NCBI GenBank assembly: GCA_015657735.1
Contig: SSSX01000066.1
Coordinates: forward strand, 1 to 12,512
Source: Zoogloeaceae bacterium
GTDB taxonomy: Bacteria > Pseudomonadota > Gammaproteobacteria > Burkholderiales > Rhodocyclaceae
Direction: 5' to 3'
Length of the DNA stretch: 12,512 bases
Part shown: piece after piece, positions 6,013 through 12,512 of the stretch
How the letters are laid out: each line of letters opens with the position of its first letter
How positions within the stretch are numbered: the first letter of the stretch is position 1
The notes under the pieces: generated by a model
What the model was told of the DNA's origin: nothing
Seen by the model: only the letters and a program-made list of their open reading frames with translations
The model's database searches: none
Translations under genes and position numbers: made by a program

Positions 6013-6278
6013 AGGACCACCTTCACCATCGGGTGCGACGACAGCTCGCGGTACAGCGCGTCGAGCTGGGCCTGGGAGGTGGCGTTGAGGGTGCAGGTGA
6101 TCGCCAGGTAGTTGCCCTTCGACGACGGCCGCATCTGCATCGCGGCGGCGTCGAAGTCGGGCGCGTGACGCAGCACCACTTCGAGCACCGTCTGGGCGAA
6201 GCCATCCACCCGCGCGCCCATGATCTTGATCGGGAACGAGCACGGGAATTCGAGCAGGGTCGTGCGCTCTTCGCTCAT
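6009..6278 (-). CDS. ybeD: DUF493 family protein, YbeD-like
   Basis: This 89-residue protein has the DUF493/YbeD layout: LLEFPCSFPIKIMG near the N-terminus, a central helix (AQTVLEVVLRHAPDF), and KGNYLAITCTLNATSQAQLDALYRELSSHPMVKVVL at the end, ending on the valine-leucine typical of the family. The fold is an ACT-like alpha/beta regulatory domain, but the molecular role is not established to my knowledge. Its position between dacA and lipB is conserved in E. coli and many relatives. An AAAGGAGG Shine-Dalgarno five bases before the ATG at 6278 fixes that start over an upstream in-frame ATG at 6344, which would overlap dacA. The stop overlaps the lipB GTG. Confidence 0.93.
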   Translation of the reverse strand: MSEERTTLLEFPCSFPIKIMGARVDGFAQTVLEVVLRHAPDFDAAAMQMRPSSKGNYLAITCTLNATSQAQLDALYRELSSHPMVKVVL

Positions 6279-6283
6279 CGAAG

Positions 6284-6291
6284 CCTCCTTT
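6284..6291 (-). promoter_or_regulatory. Strong Shine-Dalgarno deciding the ybeD start
   Basis: AAAGGAGG on the minus strand is close to a full anti-16S match and ends five bases before the ATG at 6278. It decides against the longer in-frame start and suggests the distal part of the dacA operon is translated efficiently. Confidence 0.8.
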
Positions 6292-6307
6292 GGCGCCGCC
6301 GCGTCGG

Positions 6308-7432
6308 TCACAGATTCTTGAACCACAGGCGGATCGCGTCCCACACACGACCGAACCAGCCGGCCTGGGGGACTTCGTCGAGGGCGACGATCGGGTAGTC
6401 GCCGATCGGCTTGCCGTCGATGGACAGTTGCAGGGTGCCGATCGCCTGGCCCTTGGCGAGCGGTGCCAGCAGCGGCTGCTGGCTGACGACGTTGGCCTTC
6501 AGCTTGGCCGCGTCGCCCTTGGGCAGCGACAGCACGAAATCGTTCAGGAAGCCGGCCTTGACGCTGTTGTCGGCGCCTTTCCAGACGCGGAACTCATTGA
6601 CCGCCTGATTGGCAGCGTAGACCTTGACGGTGTCGAAGGCCAGGTAGCCCCAGTTGAGCAGCTTTTGCGATTCCTGGGCGCGGACGCTGTCGCCGGTGGT
6701 GCCGACGATCACCGACACCAGGCGCCGCTCGTTGCGCTTGGCCGAGGCGATCAGGCAGTAGCCGGCGCTTTCGGTGTGGCCGGTCTTGACGCCGTCGACG
6801 GTGGGGTCGAGGAACAGCAGGCGGTTGCGGTTCGGCTGTTTGATTTTGTTATATGTATATTCCTTGATGGAATAAATGGCGTAGAACTCGGGGAAGTCGC
6901 GGATCAGCGCGGTGGCCAGCAGCGACAGGTCGCGCACGCTGGTGAGGTGCGACGGGTGCGGCAGGCCGGTGGCGTTCTCGAAGTGGGTGTTCTTCAGGCC
7001 GAGGCGGGCGGCTTCCTTGTTCATCAGCTGGACGAAGGCTTCTTCCGAGCCGGCCACCGCTTCGGCCAGCGCGACGCAGGCGTCGTTGCCGGACTGGATG
7101 ATCATGCCGTGGATCAGCTCCTTGACGGTGACCGGCGTCTGCGGCTCGATGAACATCTTGGAGCCGGGCACCTTCCAGGCTTTCGGCGACACCGGCACGG
7201 TCTGTTCGAGCGTCAGCGTCTTGTTCTTCACCGCCGCGAAGGTCAGGTAGGCGGTCATCAGCTTGGTGAGCGAGGCGGGTTCGATGCGCTCGTCGAGCTT
7301 TTCGGCGGTGAGGATCTGGCCGGAGCCGACGTCGAGAAGCAGCCACGCCCGCGCGGCGACCGGCGGCGGGGTCATCTGGGCGAAGGCGAGGGTCGGCAGG
7401 ACCAGCAGGAGCAGGATGACGCGATGCAGCAT
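6308..7432 (-). CDS. dacA: D-alanyl-D-alanine carboxypeptidase (penicillin-binding protein 5/6 type)
   Basis: This 374-residue periplasmic enzyme trims the terminal D-alanine from peptidoglycan pentapeptides. A signal peptide (MLHRVILLLLVLPTLAFA, cut before Q19) is followed by the serine-peptidase S11 domain. It has S54-L-T-K57 (catalytic serine and general base), S114-G-N116, and K216-T-G218 (VKTGHTESAGYC). A C-terminal beta domain (about 270-350) leads to an amphipathic tail, WFGRVWDAIRLWFKNL (359-374), rich in tryptophan and basic residues, the usual membrane anchor of PBP5/6. The ATG at 7432 was chosen because it starts a proper signal peptide; the open frame extends to 7567 but that part lacks one. 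No clear Shine-Dalgarno precedes the start. It heads the operon with ybeD, lipB and lipA, as in E. coli (dacA-ybeD-lipB), and lies divergent from the metal-efflux genes. Confidence 0.96.
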   Translation of the reverse strand: MLHRVILLLLVLPTLAFAQMTPPPVAARAWLLLDVGSGQILTAEKLDERIEPASLTKLMTAYLTFAAVKNKTLTLEQTVPVSPKAWKVPGSKMFIEPQTPVTVKELIHGMIIQSGNDACVALAEAVAGSEEAFVQLMNKEAARLGLKNTHFENATGLPHPSHLTSVRDLSLLATALIRDFPEFYAIYSIKEYTYNKIKQPNRNRLLFLDPTVDGVKTGHTESAGYCLIASAKRNERRLVSVIVGTTGDSVRAQESQKLLNWGYLAFDTVKVYAANQAVNEFRVWKGADNSVKAGFLNDFVLSLPKGDAAKLKANVVSQQPLLAPLAKGQAIGTLQLSIDGKPIGDYPIVALDEVPQAGWFGRVWDAIRLWFKNL

Positions 7433-7460
7433 GATGAGGTGCGAAAGCAAAAAAGAAGCG

Positions 7461-7488
7461 ATTATAGACACGCTGCGGCGGCCGTCTG
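7461..7488 (-). promoter_or_regulatory. Probable dacA operon promoter
   Basis: A perfect TATAAT lies on the minus strand at 7466-7461, about 29 bases before the dacA ATG. The best -35 is weak (CAGACG at 7488-7483, 16-base spacing, three of six matches). The seven-A tract on this strand (7503-7497) just upstream could act as an UP element that compensates. Transcription would start near 7454, giving a leader of about 22 bases. Confidence 0.5.
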
Positions 7489-7503
7489 CCGCGGAATTTT
7501 TTT
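7473..7503 (+). terminator. Terminator-like hairpin with T-tract between dacA and the metal-efflux operon
   Basis: On the plus strand CTGCGGC (7473-7479) pairs with GCCGCGG (7488-7494), seven pairs including one G-U, around an eight-base loop. It is followed by AA and then seven T residues (7497-7503). It has the form of an intrinsic terminator facing the efflux operon, 45 bases before the leader gene. It overlaps the probable dacA promoter, so the T-tract may instead be that promoter's UP element. Confidence 0.35.
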
Positions 7504-7547
7504 GTAACCGGGAACTTCCGGCGGCGCTGCCGGTCTTGATTGCTGCA

Positions 7548-7856
7548 ATGCAACGAATCCGCCGCACCCTCTCCCGCCTGCTGTCTCTCGTGCTGGCCTG
7601 CCTCGTGCTCGTCTGGGCCGGGGCGGCGTGCGCCGAAGAAGCCTACGATTCGGCCACCGAACTGGTCGAGCAGGTGCAGGTCGATCAGTGCACCCCGCTC
7701 GACAGCGGTGGCGACGAACCCGGCGACTGCCCGGCCTTCGTCAGCGGCTTTGCGCTGCCGGCGCCCTTCCTCGTCGAACACCGGCCCGACGCCGTGCGGC
7801 CGGTGTTCCGCTCGATCCTTCCGCTGCCCGCCTCGCCGCCGCCCCGGCGCGGCTGA
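7548..7856 (+). CDS. Small secreted protein at the head of the metal-efflux operon (CzcI position)
   Basis: This 102-residue open frame starts with a basic, strongly hydrophobic signal peptide (RIRRTLSRLLSLVLACLVLV, 3-22) likely cut at ACA|EE (about 29). The mature part is short and acidic, with two cysteines (C48 in DQCTP, C61 in GDCPAF) and a proline-rich basic tail (ILPLPASPPPRRG). I do not recognise it by strong sequence identity. Its place just before czcC, its size, its signal peptide and its proline-rich end recall CzcI, a periplasmic protein with a proposed regulatory role in Cupriavidus czc operons. It lacks the histidine clusters I would expect there (only one histidine, H78). No Shine-Dalgarno precedes the ATG at 7548, and no other start in this frame gives a signal peptide. 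A 104-base gap follows before czcC. Confidence 0.65.
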   Translation: MQRIRRTLSRLLSLVLACLVLVWAGAACAEEAYDSATELVEQVQVDQCTPLDSGGDEPGDCPAFVSGFALPAPFLVEHRPDAVRPVFRSILPLPASPPPRRG

Positions 7857-7931
7857 TCCCTTCCTTCCGCCTGCCGCGCGCCGGCCGTCCGTCACGGGCT
7901 GCCGCCGCCCGGCGTTTCCGTGAATCGAAAA

Positions 7932-7950
7932 CAGCGTGCCCCCCACGCTG
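7932..7950 (+). other. Hairpin touching the czcC Shine-Dalgarno
   Basis: CAGCGTG (7932-7938) and CACGCTG (7944-7950) form a perfect seven-pair stem with a CCCCC loop. The czcC Shine-Dalgarno AAGGA begins at the very next base (7951), five bases before the ATG. There is no T-run, so it is not a terminator. It could block RNA decay or tune ribosome entry at czcC; both are inference. Confidence 0.5.
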
Positions 7951-7960
7951 AAGGATCGAC

Positions 7961-9190
7961 ATGCTCAGCAAGTTTGTGCTGGCCCTCGCCATGACGGCGG
8001 CGGCCTTTCCGTCCCCGGCTGCCGCCGACGCGGCGGCTTACACCCTGCCGGCGCTGCGCGAAGTGGCGCGCAGCGGCCATCCCGCCCTCGCCGCCGCGCG
8101 CGCCCATGTCGACGCCGGCCGCGCTCAGGTCACCACCGCCGCGGCGTGGCCGAACCCGGAGGTGGAATTCCTCGCCGGCCGGACCCAGGCCCGCGTGCCG
8201 GGCGTCGCCGGCGGGGCCGCCCAGACCCTCGGAGTCGTGCAGCGCCTCGACAACCCGTGGCAGCGCGACGCCCGCATCGACGCGGCGGGCTTCGGCCTCG
8301 AAGCCCGTCAGGCCGAACGCCGCGGCTTCGAGAACGATCTGCTGGCGCGCCTCGACCAGCGTTACTTCGACGTGCTGCGCCGCCAGGCCGAACTGCGCGC
8401 GGCCCGCGAGGACCGCGATCTGGCCGGGCAGATCCGCAGCAAGGTGGCGGTGCGCGTCGATACCGGCGAGTCGCCGCGCTACGAACTGATCAAGGCCGAC
8501 ACCGAACTGCTCAACGCGCAGAAGGCCGCCGAGAGCGCCGAGCTGCGCATCGCCCAGGCCCGCGCGGCGCTGCGCGGGGTGGTCGGGCCGGATCTGCCGG
8601 CGGATTTCCGGCTCGACGGTTCGCTCGTCGACCCGGTGGCGGTGCAGCCGCTCGACGTGCTGCAGGCCGCAGTGGTGGCCCGCAACCCGGAGCTGCAGCG
8701 CAGCCAGGCCGAGGTGCGCCGCGCCGAACGCCAGCTCGATCTGGAGCGTCTGCGCCGACACCCCGAGGTGGCGCTGAAGCTGGCCGGCGAGCGCGACCAC
8801 GAGCTGCGCGACACGCGCTTCGGCGTCGTCGTCAGCGTGCCGCTGTGGGATCGCCGCCAGGGTCCGATCGCCGAAGCCGGCGCGCTGCTGGCGAAGAGCC
8901 GCAGCGAGCACGCGGGGCAGGCGCTGATCCTGCTGCAGTCGCTGGAAGGCGCCTACCGCCAGTACGAAATCGCGCGCACCCAGGTGAATGCGCTGGAGAA
9001 CGGCATCCTGCGCGAAGCCGAGGCGGCGATGAAGGTCGCCGAGGCGGCCTACCGTTTCGGCGAGCGCGGCATCCTCGACTACCTCGACGCCCAGCGGGTG
9101 TTCCGTGCCGCCCGCAACGAACTCATCGCCGCCCGCTACGAACTGCAGCTGGCGGTCATCGAAATCGAGCGCCTGCGCGCCGCTCCCTGA
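7961..9190 (+). CDS. czcC: Outer-membrane efflux channel of a heavy-metal RND system (TolC/OEP family)
   Basis: This 409-residue protein is the outer-membrane exit duct of the tripartite pump. A signal peptide (MLSKFVLALAMTAAAFPSPAAA, about 22 residues) precedes two tandem OEP repeats (about 25-210 and 220-405) with long helices rich in Glu, Arg and Ala. Family wording includes YTLPALREVARSGHPAL at the first repeat, WPNPEVEF, QRLDNPWQRDARI, VARNPELQRSQAEV at the second repeat, and VVSVPLWDRRQG followed by the C-terminal YRFGERGILDYLDAQRVF helix. Such wording is typical of CzcC/CusC-type channels. There is no lipobox cysteine, so it is not a lipid-anchored OprM-type channel. The start at 7961 has AAGGA five bases upstream. 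It is followed 14 bases later by the adaptor gene. Confidence 0.93.
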   Translation: MLSKFVLALAMTAAAFPSPAAADAAAYTLPALREVARSGHPALAAARAHVDAGRAQVTTAAAWPNPEVEFLAGRTQARVPGVAGGAAQTLGVVQRLDNPWQRDARIDAAGFGLEARQAERRGFENDLLARLDQRYFDVLRRQAELRAAREDRDLAGQIRSKVAVRVDTGESPRYELIKADTELLNAQKAAESAELRIAQARAALRGVVGPDLPADFRLDGSLVDPVAVQPLDVLQAAVVARNPELQRSQAEVRRAERQLDLERLRRHPEVALKLAGERDHELRDTRFGVVVSVPLWDRRQGPIAEAGALLAKSRSEHAGQALILLQSLEGAYRQYEIARTQVNALENGILREAEAAMKVAEAAYRFGERGILDYLDAQRVFRAARNELIAARYELQLAVIEIERLRAAP

Positions 9191-9204
9191 ACCGGATGGT
9201 TGCC

Positions 9205-10404
9205 ATGAAACCCCAAGCCCTGACCCTGGCCGTGCTGACGGCCGCCCTGCTGCTGGCCGGCTGCCAGGATTCCACCCCGCCCGGCGCCCGCGCCGCCGCC
9301 GCGCCGGCCACCGCCGCGGCGCTGACCGAAGTCGCCACCGGCGAGCCCGATGCGCCGCCGCCCGACCCGCTGCTGGTCCGCGTGCCGCCCGGTTTCGGCG
9401 CCGAGCTGCGGGTCGTGCCGGTCGGCGCGACGCCCTTGTCCGACACCCTGCGGGTGGCCGGCAAGGTCGATTTCGACGAGTACCGGGTGACCCGCATCGG
9501 CGCGTCGGTGACCGGCCGCGTCATCGAGATCGACGCCCATCTCGGGCAGGTGGTGAAGGTCGGCGACACGCTGGCGGTGATCAACAGCACCGAACTCGGC
9601 CAGGCCCAGCTCGCCTACCTCAAGGCCCGCGCGCAGGCCGACCTGCAGGCGCGCAGCGTCGAGCGGGCGCGCCAGCTGTTCGCCGCCGACGTCATCGGCC
9701 GGGCCGAACTGCAGCGCCGCGAAAGCGAGCTGGCGATCGCCTCGGCCGAACAGCGCGGCGCCGCCGACCAGCTGCGGGTGCTCGGCATGTCGTCGGCGGC
9801 GATCGGCCGGCTCGGCGGCAGCGGCGCGATCAACTCGGTGACGCCGGTGGTGTCGACGATGGCCGGCACGGTGGTCGAGCGCCGCGTCACGCCGGGCCAG
9901 GTGGTGCAGCCGTCGGACGCGCTGTACGTGGTCGCCGACCTGTCGCAGGTGTGGGTCACCGCCGAGGTGCCCGAGCAGCAGGCGGCGCTGGTCAAGGCCG
10001 GCCAGGCGGTGACCATCGAGGTGCCGGCGCTGGGCGAGCGGCTCACCGGCAAGCTGATCTTCGTGGCCGACACCGTGAATCCGGAAACCCGCACCGTCAC
10101 CGTGCGCAGCCAGGTCGCCAACGCCAGCCGGCAGCTCAAGCCGGCGATGCTGGCGACGATGCTGATCCAGGCCCGGCCGGTCGAGCGGCTGGTGGTGCCG
10201 TCGCCGGCGGTGGTGCGCGACGGCGATGCCGACAACGTCTTCGTCGAGGTCGGGCCGAACCTGTTCCGCCTCACGCCGGTGCGCCTCGGGCCGGATGCCG
10301 ACGAGCGCCGGCCGGTGCTGGCGGGCCTCAGGGCCGATCAGCGCATCCTCGTCGCCGGCGCCTTCCACCTCAACAACGAGCGCAAGCGGAAGGAGCTGGA
10401 ATGA
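9205..10404 (+). CDS. czcB: Periplasmic adaptor (membrane fusion) lipoprotein of a heavy-metal RND system
   Basis: This 399-residue adaptor links the inner-membrane pump to the outer-membrane channel. The N-terminus is a lipoprotein signal with lipobox LLAGC (C20), so it is anchored to a membrane by lipid. An alanine/proline-rich linker runs to about residue 60. The first half of the barrel-sandwich (lipoyl-like) domain is RIGASVTGRVIEIDAHLGQVVKVGDTLAVI (about 97-126). A short helical hairpin (about 128-175) and the second half (about 203-235) follow, then the beta-barrel (240-310) and membrane-proximal domain. It has almost no histidine and no N-terminal metal-binding extension. It ends FHLNNERKRKELE, as often in CzcB. 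The ATG at 9205 is preferred over an ATG three codons earlier, which would leave no space for a ribosome site after the czcC stop; the choice is not certain. Its stop overlaps the pump start (ATGA). Confidence 0.94.
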   Translation: MKPQALTLAVLTAALLLAGCQDSTPPGARAAAAPATAAALTEVATGEPDAPPPDPLLVRVPPGFGAELRVVPVGATPLSDTLRVAGKVDFDEYRVTRIGASVTGRVIEIDAHLGQVVKVGDTLAVINSTELGQAQLAYLKARAQADLQARSVERARQLFAADVIGRAELQRRESELAIASAEQRGAADQLRVLGMSSAAIGRLGGSGAINSVTPVVSTMAGTVVERRVTPGQVVQPSDALYVVADLSQVWVTAEVPEQQAALVKAGQAVTIEVPALGERLTGKLIFVADTVNPETRTVTVRSQVANASRQLKPAMLATMLIQARPVERLVVPSPAVVRDGDADNVFVEVGPNLFRLTPVRLGPDADERRPVLAGLRADQRILVAGAFHLNNERKRKELE

Positions 10405-12512
10405 TCGAATCCCTCGTCCGCACTGCGCTGCAGCAGCGGCTGGTGGTGGTGGTGGCGGCGGCGATCCTGCTCGCCTTCGGCCTCAACGCGGCGCGCAAGC
10501 TGTCGGTGGATGCCTTTCCCGACGTGACCAACGTGCAGGTGCAGATCGCCACCGAGGCCAAGGGGCGTTCGCCGGAGGAAGTCGAGCGCTTCGTCACCGT
10601 GCCGCTGGAGATCGCCATGACCGGCCTGCCGGGGCTGGAGGAGATGCGCTCGCTCAACAAGCCGGGGCTGTCGCTGATCACCCTCGTCTTCACCGACGCC
10701 ACCGATGTGTACTTCGCCCGCCAGCTGGTCATGGAGCGTCTGCTCGAAGCCGGCAGCCGCATGCCGCCGGGCGTGGTGCCGGTGCTCGGGCCGGTGTCCA
10801 CCGGGCTGGGCGAGGTGTATCAATACACCCTCGATCATCCCGACGACGGCGACCGCCAGCTCACCGAGAAGGAACTGACCGAGCGGCGCATCGCCCAGGA
10901 CTGGGTCGTGCGCCCGCTGCTGCGCTCGATCCCCGGCGTGGCCGAGATCAATTCGCAGGGCGGCTACGTGCGTCAGTATCAGGTGCTGGTCAATCCGGAC
11001 CGGCTGCGCCACTACCAGCTCACCGTGCGTGACGTCTACGAGGCGGTCGGGCGCAACAACGCCAACTCGGGCGGCGGCGTGCTGCCACAGTACGCCGAGC
11101 AGTATCTGATCCGCGGCGTCGGGCTGGTGAAGAGCCTCGCCGACATCGGCGCCATCGTGCTGAAGGAGGTCGGCGGCACGCCGGTGTTCGTCCGCGACGT
11201 GGCGGAGGTCAGCTTCGGCCACGAAGTGCGCCAGGGCGCGGTAGTGAAGAATGGCGTCACCGAATCGGTGGGCGGCGTGGTGATGATGCTGCGCGGCGGC
11301 AACGCCAAGGAGGTGGTCGGCCGCATCAAGGCGCGGGTCGCCGAGATCAACGCGCGCAACATGCTGCCCGACGGCTTCCGGATCGTGCCCTACTACGACC
11401 GCTCGGAACTGGTGGACGCGGCGCTGTGGACGGTCAGCAAGGTGCTCGTCGAGGGCGTCGCGCTGGTTGTCGTGGTGCTCTTCCTGTTCCTCGGCGACGT
11501 GCGTTCGAGCCTGATCGTCGTTGCCACGCTGGTGCTCACGCCGCTGATCACCTTCATCGCGATGAACCGCTACCACATCTCGGCCAACCTGATGTCGCTG
11601 GGCGGCCTGGCGATCGCCATCGGCCTGATGGTGGATGGCTCGGTGGTGGTGGTCGAGAACGCCTTCGCGCGGCTCGGCCATGCCGAGGAGGGTGAGAGCA
11701 AGGTGCGCATCGTGTTCGACGCGGTGCGCGAGGTGGCGACGCCGGTGATCTTCGGGGTCGGCATCATCATCCTGGTGTTCCTGCCGCTGATGACGCTGCA
11801 GGGCATGGAAGGCAAGATGTTCGCGCCGCTGGCCTACACCATCGCCATCGCGCTGGCGGTGTCGCTGTTCCTGTCGCTGACGCTGACGCCGGTGCTGTCG
11901 TCGTGGCTGCTCAAGGGCGGCGCCGAGCACGACACCTGGCTGATCGCCAAACTGAAGGCGCCGTATCTCGGGATGCTCCACTGGGCGGTGGGCAACAGCC
12001 GCAAGACGGTGATCGGCAGCGTCGCGCTGCTGGTCGCCACGCTGGCGATGTTCCCCTTCCTCGGCACCGCCTTCATCCCCGAGATGAAGGAAGGTTCGGT
12101 GGTGCCGGGCATCAACCGGGTGCCGAATATCTCGCTCGACGAGTCGATCCGGATGGAGATGCAGGCGATGAAGCTGGTGATGGAGGTGCCGGGCGTCAAG
12201 TCGGCGATCTCCGGCGTCGGCCGCGGCGAGTCGCCGGCCGATCCGCAGGGCCAGAACGAGTCGACGCCGATCGTCAGCCTCAAGCCCCGCGACGAATGGC
12301 CGGCCGGGTGGACCCAGGACGACATCGCCGACGCGATGCGCGACAAGCTCAAGGTGCTGCCCGGCGCCCAAGTGGTGATGGCCCAGCCGATCTCCGACCG
12401 CGTGGACGAAATGGTCACCGGCGTGCGCTCCGATGTGGCGATCAAGGTGTTCGGCGACGATCTCGAGCTGCTGAAGAAGAAGGCCGAGGAAGTCGCCCGC
12501 GTGGCCGGCGGC
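10401..12512 (+). CDS. czcA: Heavy-metal RND efflux pump, CzcA family (cut by window edge)
   Basis: The first 704 residues of an inner-membrane proton/metal antiporter are present, from a family usually about 1030-1060 long. Helix 1 is at about 12-31, followed by DAFPDVTNVQVQI (37-49), a hallmark of metal-type RND pumps. The porter domain follows, and then helices 2-6 (about 345-505). The proton-relay helix reads AIGLMVDGSVVVVEN (406-420) with D412 and E419. The first acidic position, which is DFG in Zn/Co/Cd pumps, is AIG here, as in CusA. The methionines that bind copper in CusA correspond by my alignment to G570, E622-region and E670, so Cu/Ag transport is unlikely; RVDEMVTGVRSDVAIKVFGDD (668-687) is CzcA-like. 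Start: ATG overlaps the czcB stop, with AAGGAG six bases upstream. The end of the gene lies beyond the window. Confidence 0.96.
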   Translation, partial: MIESLVRTALQQRLVVVVAAAILLAFGLNAARKLSVDAFPDVTNVQVQIATEAKGRSPEEVERFVTVPLEIAMTGLPGLEEMRSLNKPGLSLITLVFTDATDVYFARQLVMERLLEAGSRMPPGVVPVLGPVSTGLGEVYQYTLDHPDDGDRQLTEKELTERRIAQDWVVRPLLRSIPGVAEINSQGGYVRQYQVLVNPDRLRHYQLTVRDVYEAVGRNNANSGGGVLPQYAEQYLIRGVGLVKSLADIGAIVLKEVGGTPVFVRDVAEVSFGHEVRQGAVVKNGVTESVGGVVMMLRGGNAKEVVGRIKARVAEINARNMLPDGFRIVPYYDRSELVDAALWTVSKVLVEGVALVVVVLFLFLGDVRSSLIVVATLVLTPLITFIAMNRYHISANLMSLGGLAIAIGLMVDGSVVVVENAFARLGHAEEGESKVRIVFDAVREVATPVIFGVGIIILVFLPLMTLQGMEGKMFAPLAYTIAIALAVSLFLSLTLTPVLSSWLLKGGAEHDTWLIAKLKAPYLGMLHWAVGNSRKTVIGSVALLVATLAMFPFLGTAFIPEMKEGSVVPGINRVPNISLDESIRMEMQAMKLVMEVPGVKSAISGVGRGESPADPQGQNESTPIVSLKPRDEWPAGWTQDDIADAMRDKLKVLPGAQVVMAQPISDRVDEMVTGVRSDVAIKVFGDDLELLKKKAEEVARVAGG

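Noticed and set aside
6013..6348. Upstream extension of the lipB frame
   Set aside because: It overlaps ybeD out of frame and adds sequence not found in octanoyltransferases; GTG at 6012 fits the family start.
6290..7507. A 405-codon plus-strand open frame opposite dacA
   Set aside because: Antisense to an intact D,D-carboxypeptidase, and composition is that of a shadow frame.
7508..7521. CCGGGAACTTCCGG as a metal-regulator palindrome before the leader gene
   Set aside because: Only the outer four bases of each arm pair well; the centre does not match, so it is not a convincing operator.
7433..7567. Upstream extension of the dacA frame by 45 codons
   Set aside because: It would bury the signal peptide inside the protein and run through the promoter and T-tract.
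7892..10368. Two long minus-strand open frames (7892-8911, 9136-10368) opposite czcC and czcB
   Set aside because: Arg/His/Gly-rich shadows with no domain; the sense-strand genes are complete and conserved.
10440..10463. GTGGTGGTGG/GCGGCGGCG simple repeat at the start of the pump gene
   Set aside because: It simply encodes the Val/Ala run of the first transmembrane helix.
10338..12371. A 677-codon open frame on the minus strand opposite the pump gene, rich in histidine and arginine
   Set aside because: It mirrors the codon bias of czcA in a GC-rich genome, has no recognisable domain, and its His-rich look comes from reversed GTG/ATG-rich codons of the membrane helices.

Overview
The window is GC-rich (visibly about 70%) and gene-dense. 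Gene order and protein types point to a Gram-negative proteobacterium. The dacA-ybeD-lipB-lipA order, the EmrE-type SMR pair, the small secreted protein ahead of czcCBA and the GC-rich codon use would suit a betaproteobacterium such as a Rhodocyclales member, but that placement is inference. No stretch longer than about 150 bases lacks a gene. I see no insertion sequence, CRISPR array, phage gene, attachment site or origin.

Left part (1-2910), purine breakdown plus a tRNA. On the minus strand xdhA (xanthine dehydrogenase FeS/FAD subunit) overlaps the start of xdhB (molybdenum subunit), which runs off the left edge. Divergent from them, a strong sigma70-type promoter drives a tRNA-Leu(GAG). 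It is followed closely by a deaminase of the adenosine/adenine deaminase family that looks more like an adenine deaminase. Adenine to hypoxanthine (deaminase), then to xanthine and urate (XdhAB), makes a coherent set.

Middle part (2912-7432), minus strand. Transcribed right to left, the order is dacA (penicillin-binding D,D-carboxypeptidase), a DUF493/YbeD protein, lipB (octanoyltransferase) and lipA (lipoyl synthase). The last three are tightly packed, with a GTGA overlap and a 17-base gap. This cell-wall and lipoate operon ends in a clear intrinsic terminator. Immediately beyond it a probable promoter starts a pair of EmrE-like small multidrug resistance (SMR) genes. Then comes a BtuE-like thiol/glutathione peroxidase, whose stop codon is one base from the stop of the convergent deaminase gene.

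Right part (7548-12512), plus strand. A heavy-metal RND efflux operon holds a small secreted protein in the position usually held by czcI, then czcC (outer-membrane channel), czcB (periplasmic adaptor lipoprotein) and czcA (inner-membrane RND pump, cut by the right edge after 704 codons). CzcB and CzcA overlap by ATGA. CzcA combines a Cus-like 'AIG' with a Czc-like 'DG....VEN' in the proton-relay helix, and lacks the copper-binding methionines of CusA. A divalent cation such as Zn, Co, Cd or Ni is therefore a better guess than Cu/Ag.

The window is mostly well-known families. The points most worth a second look are the true substrate of the deaminase, the asymmetric SMR pair, the metal class of the pump and its poorly conserved leader protein, and several compact regulatory structures: terminator against promoter, hairpin against Shine-Dalgarno, and a T-tract between dacA and the czc genes.
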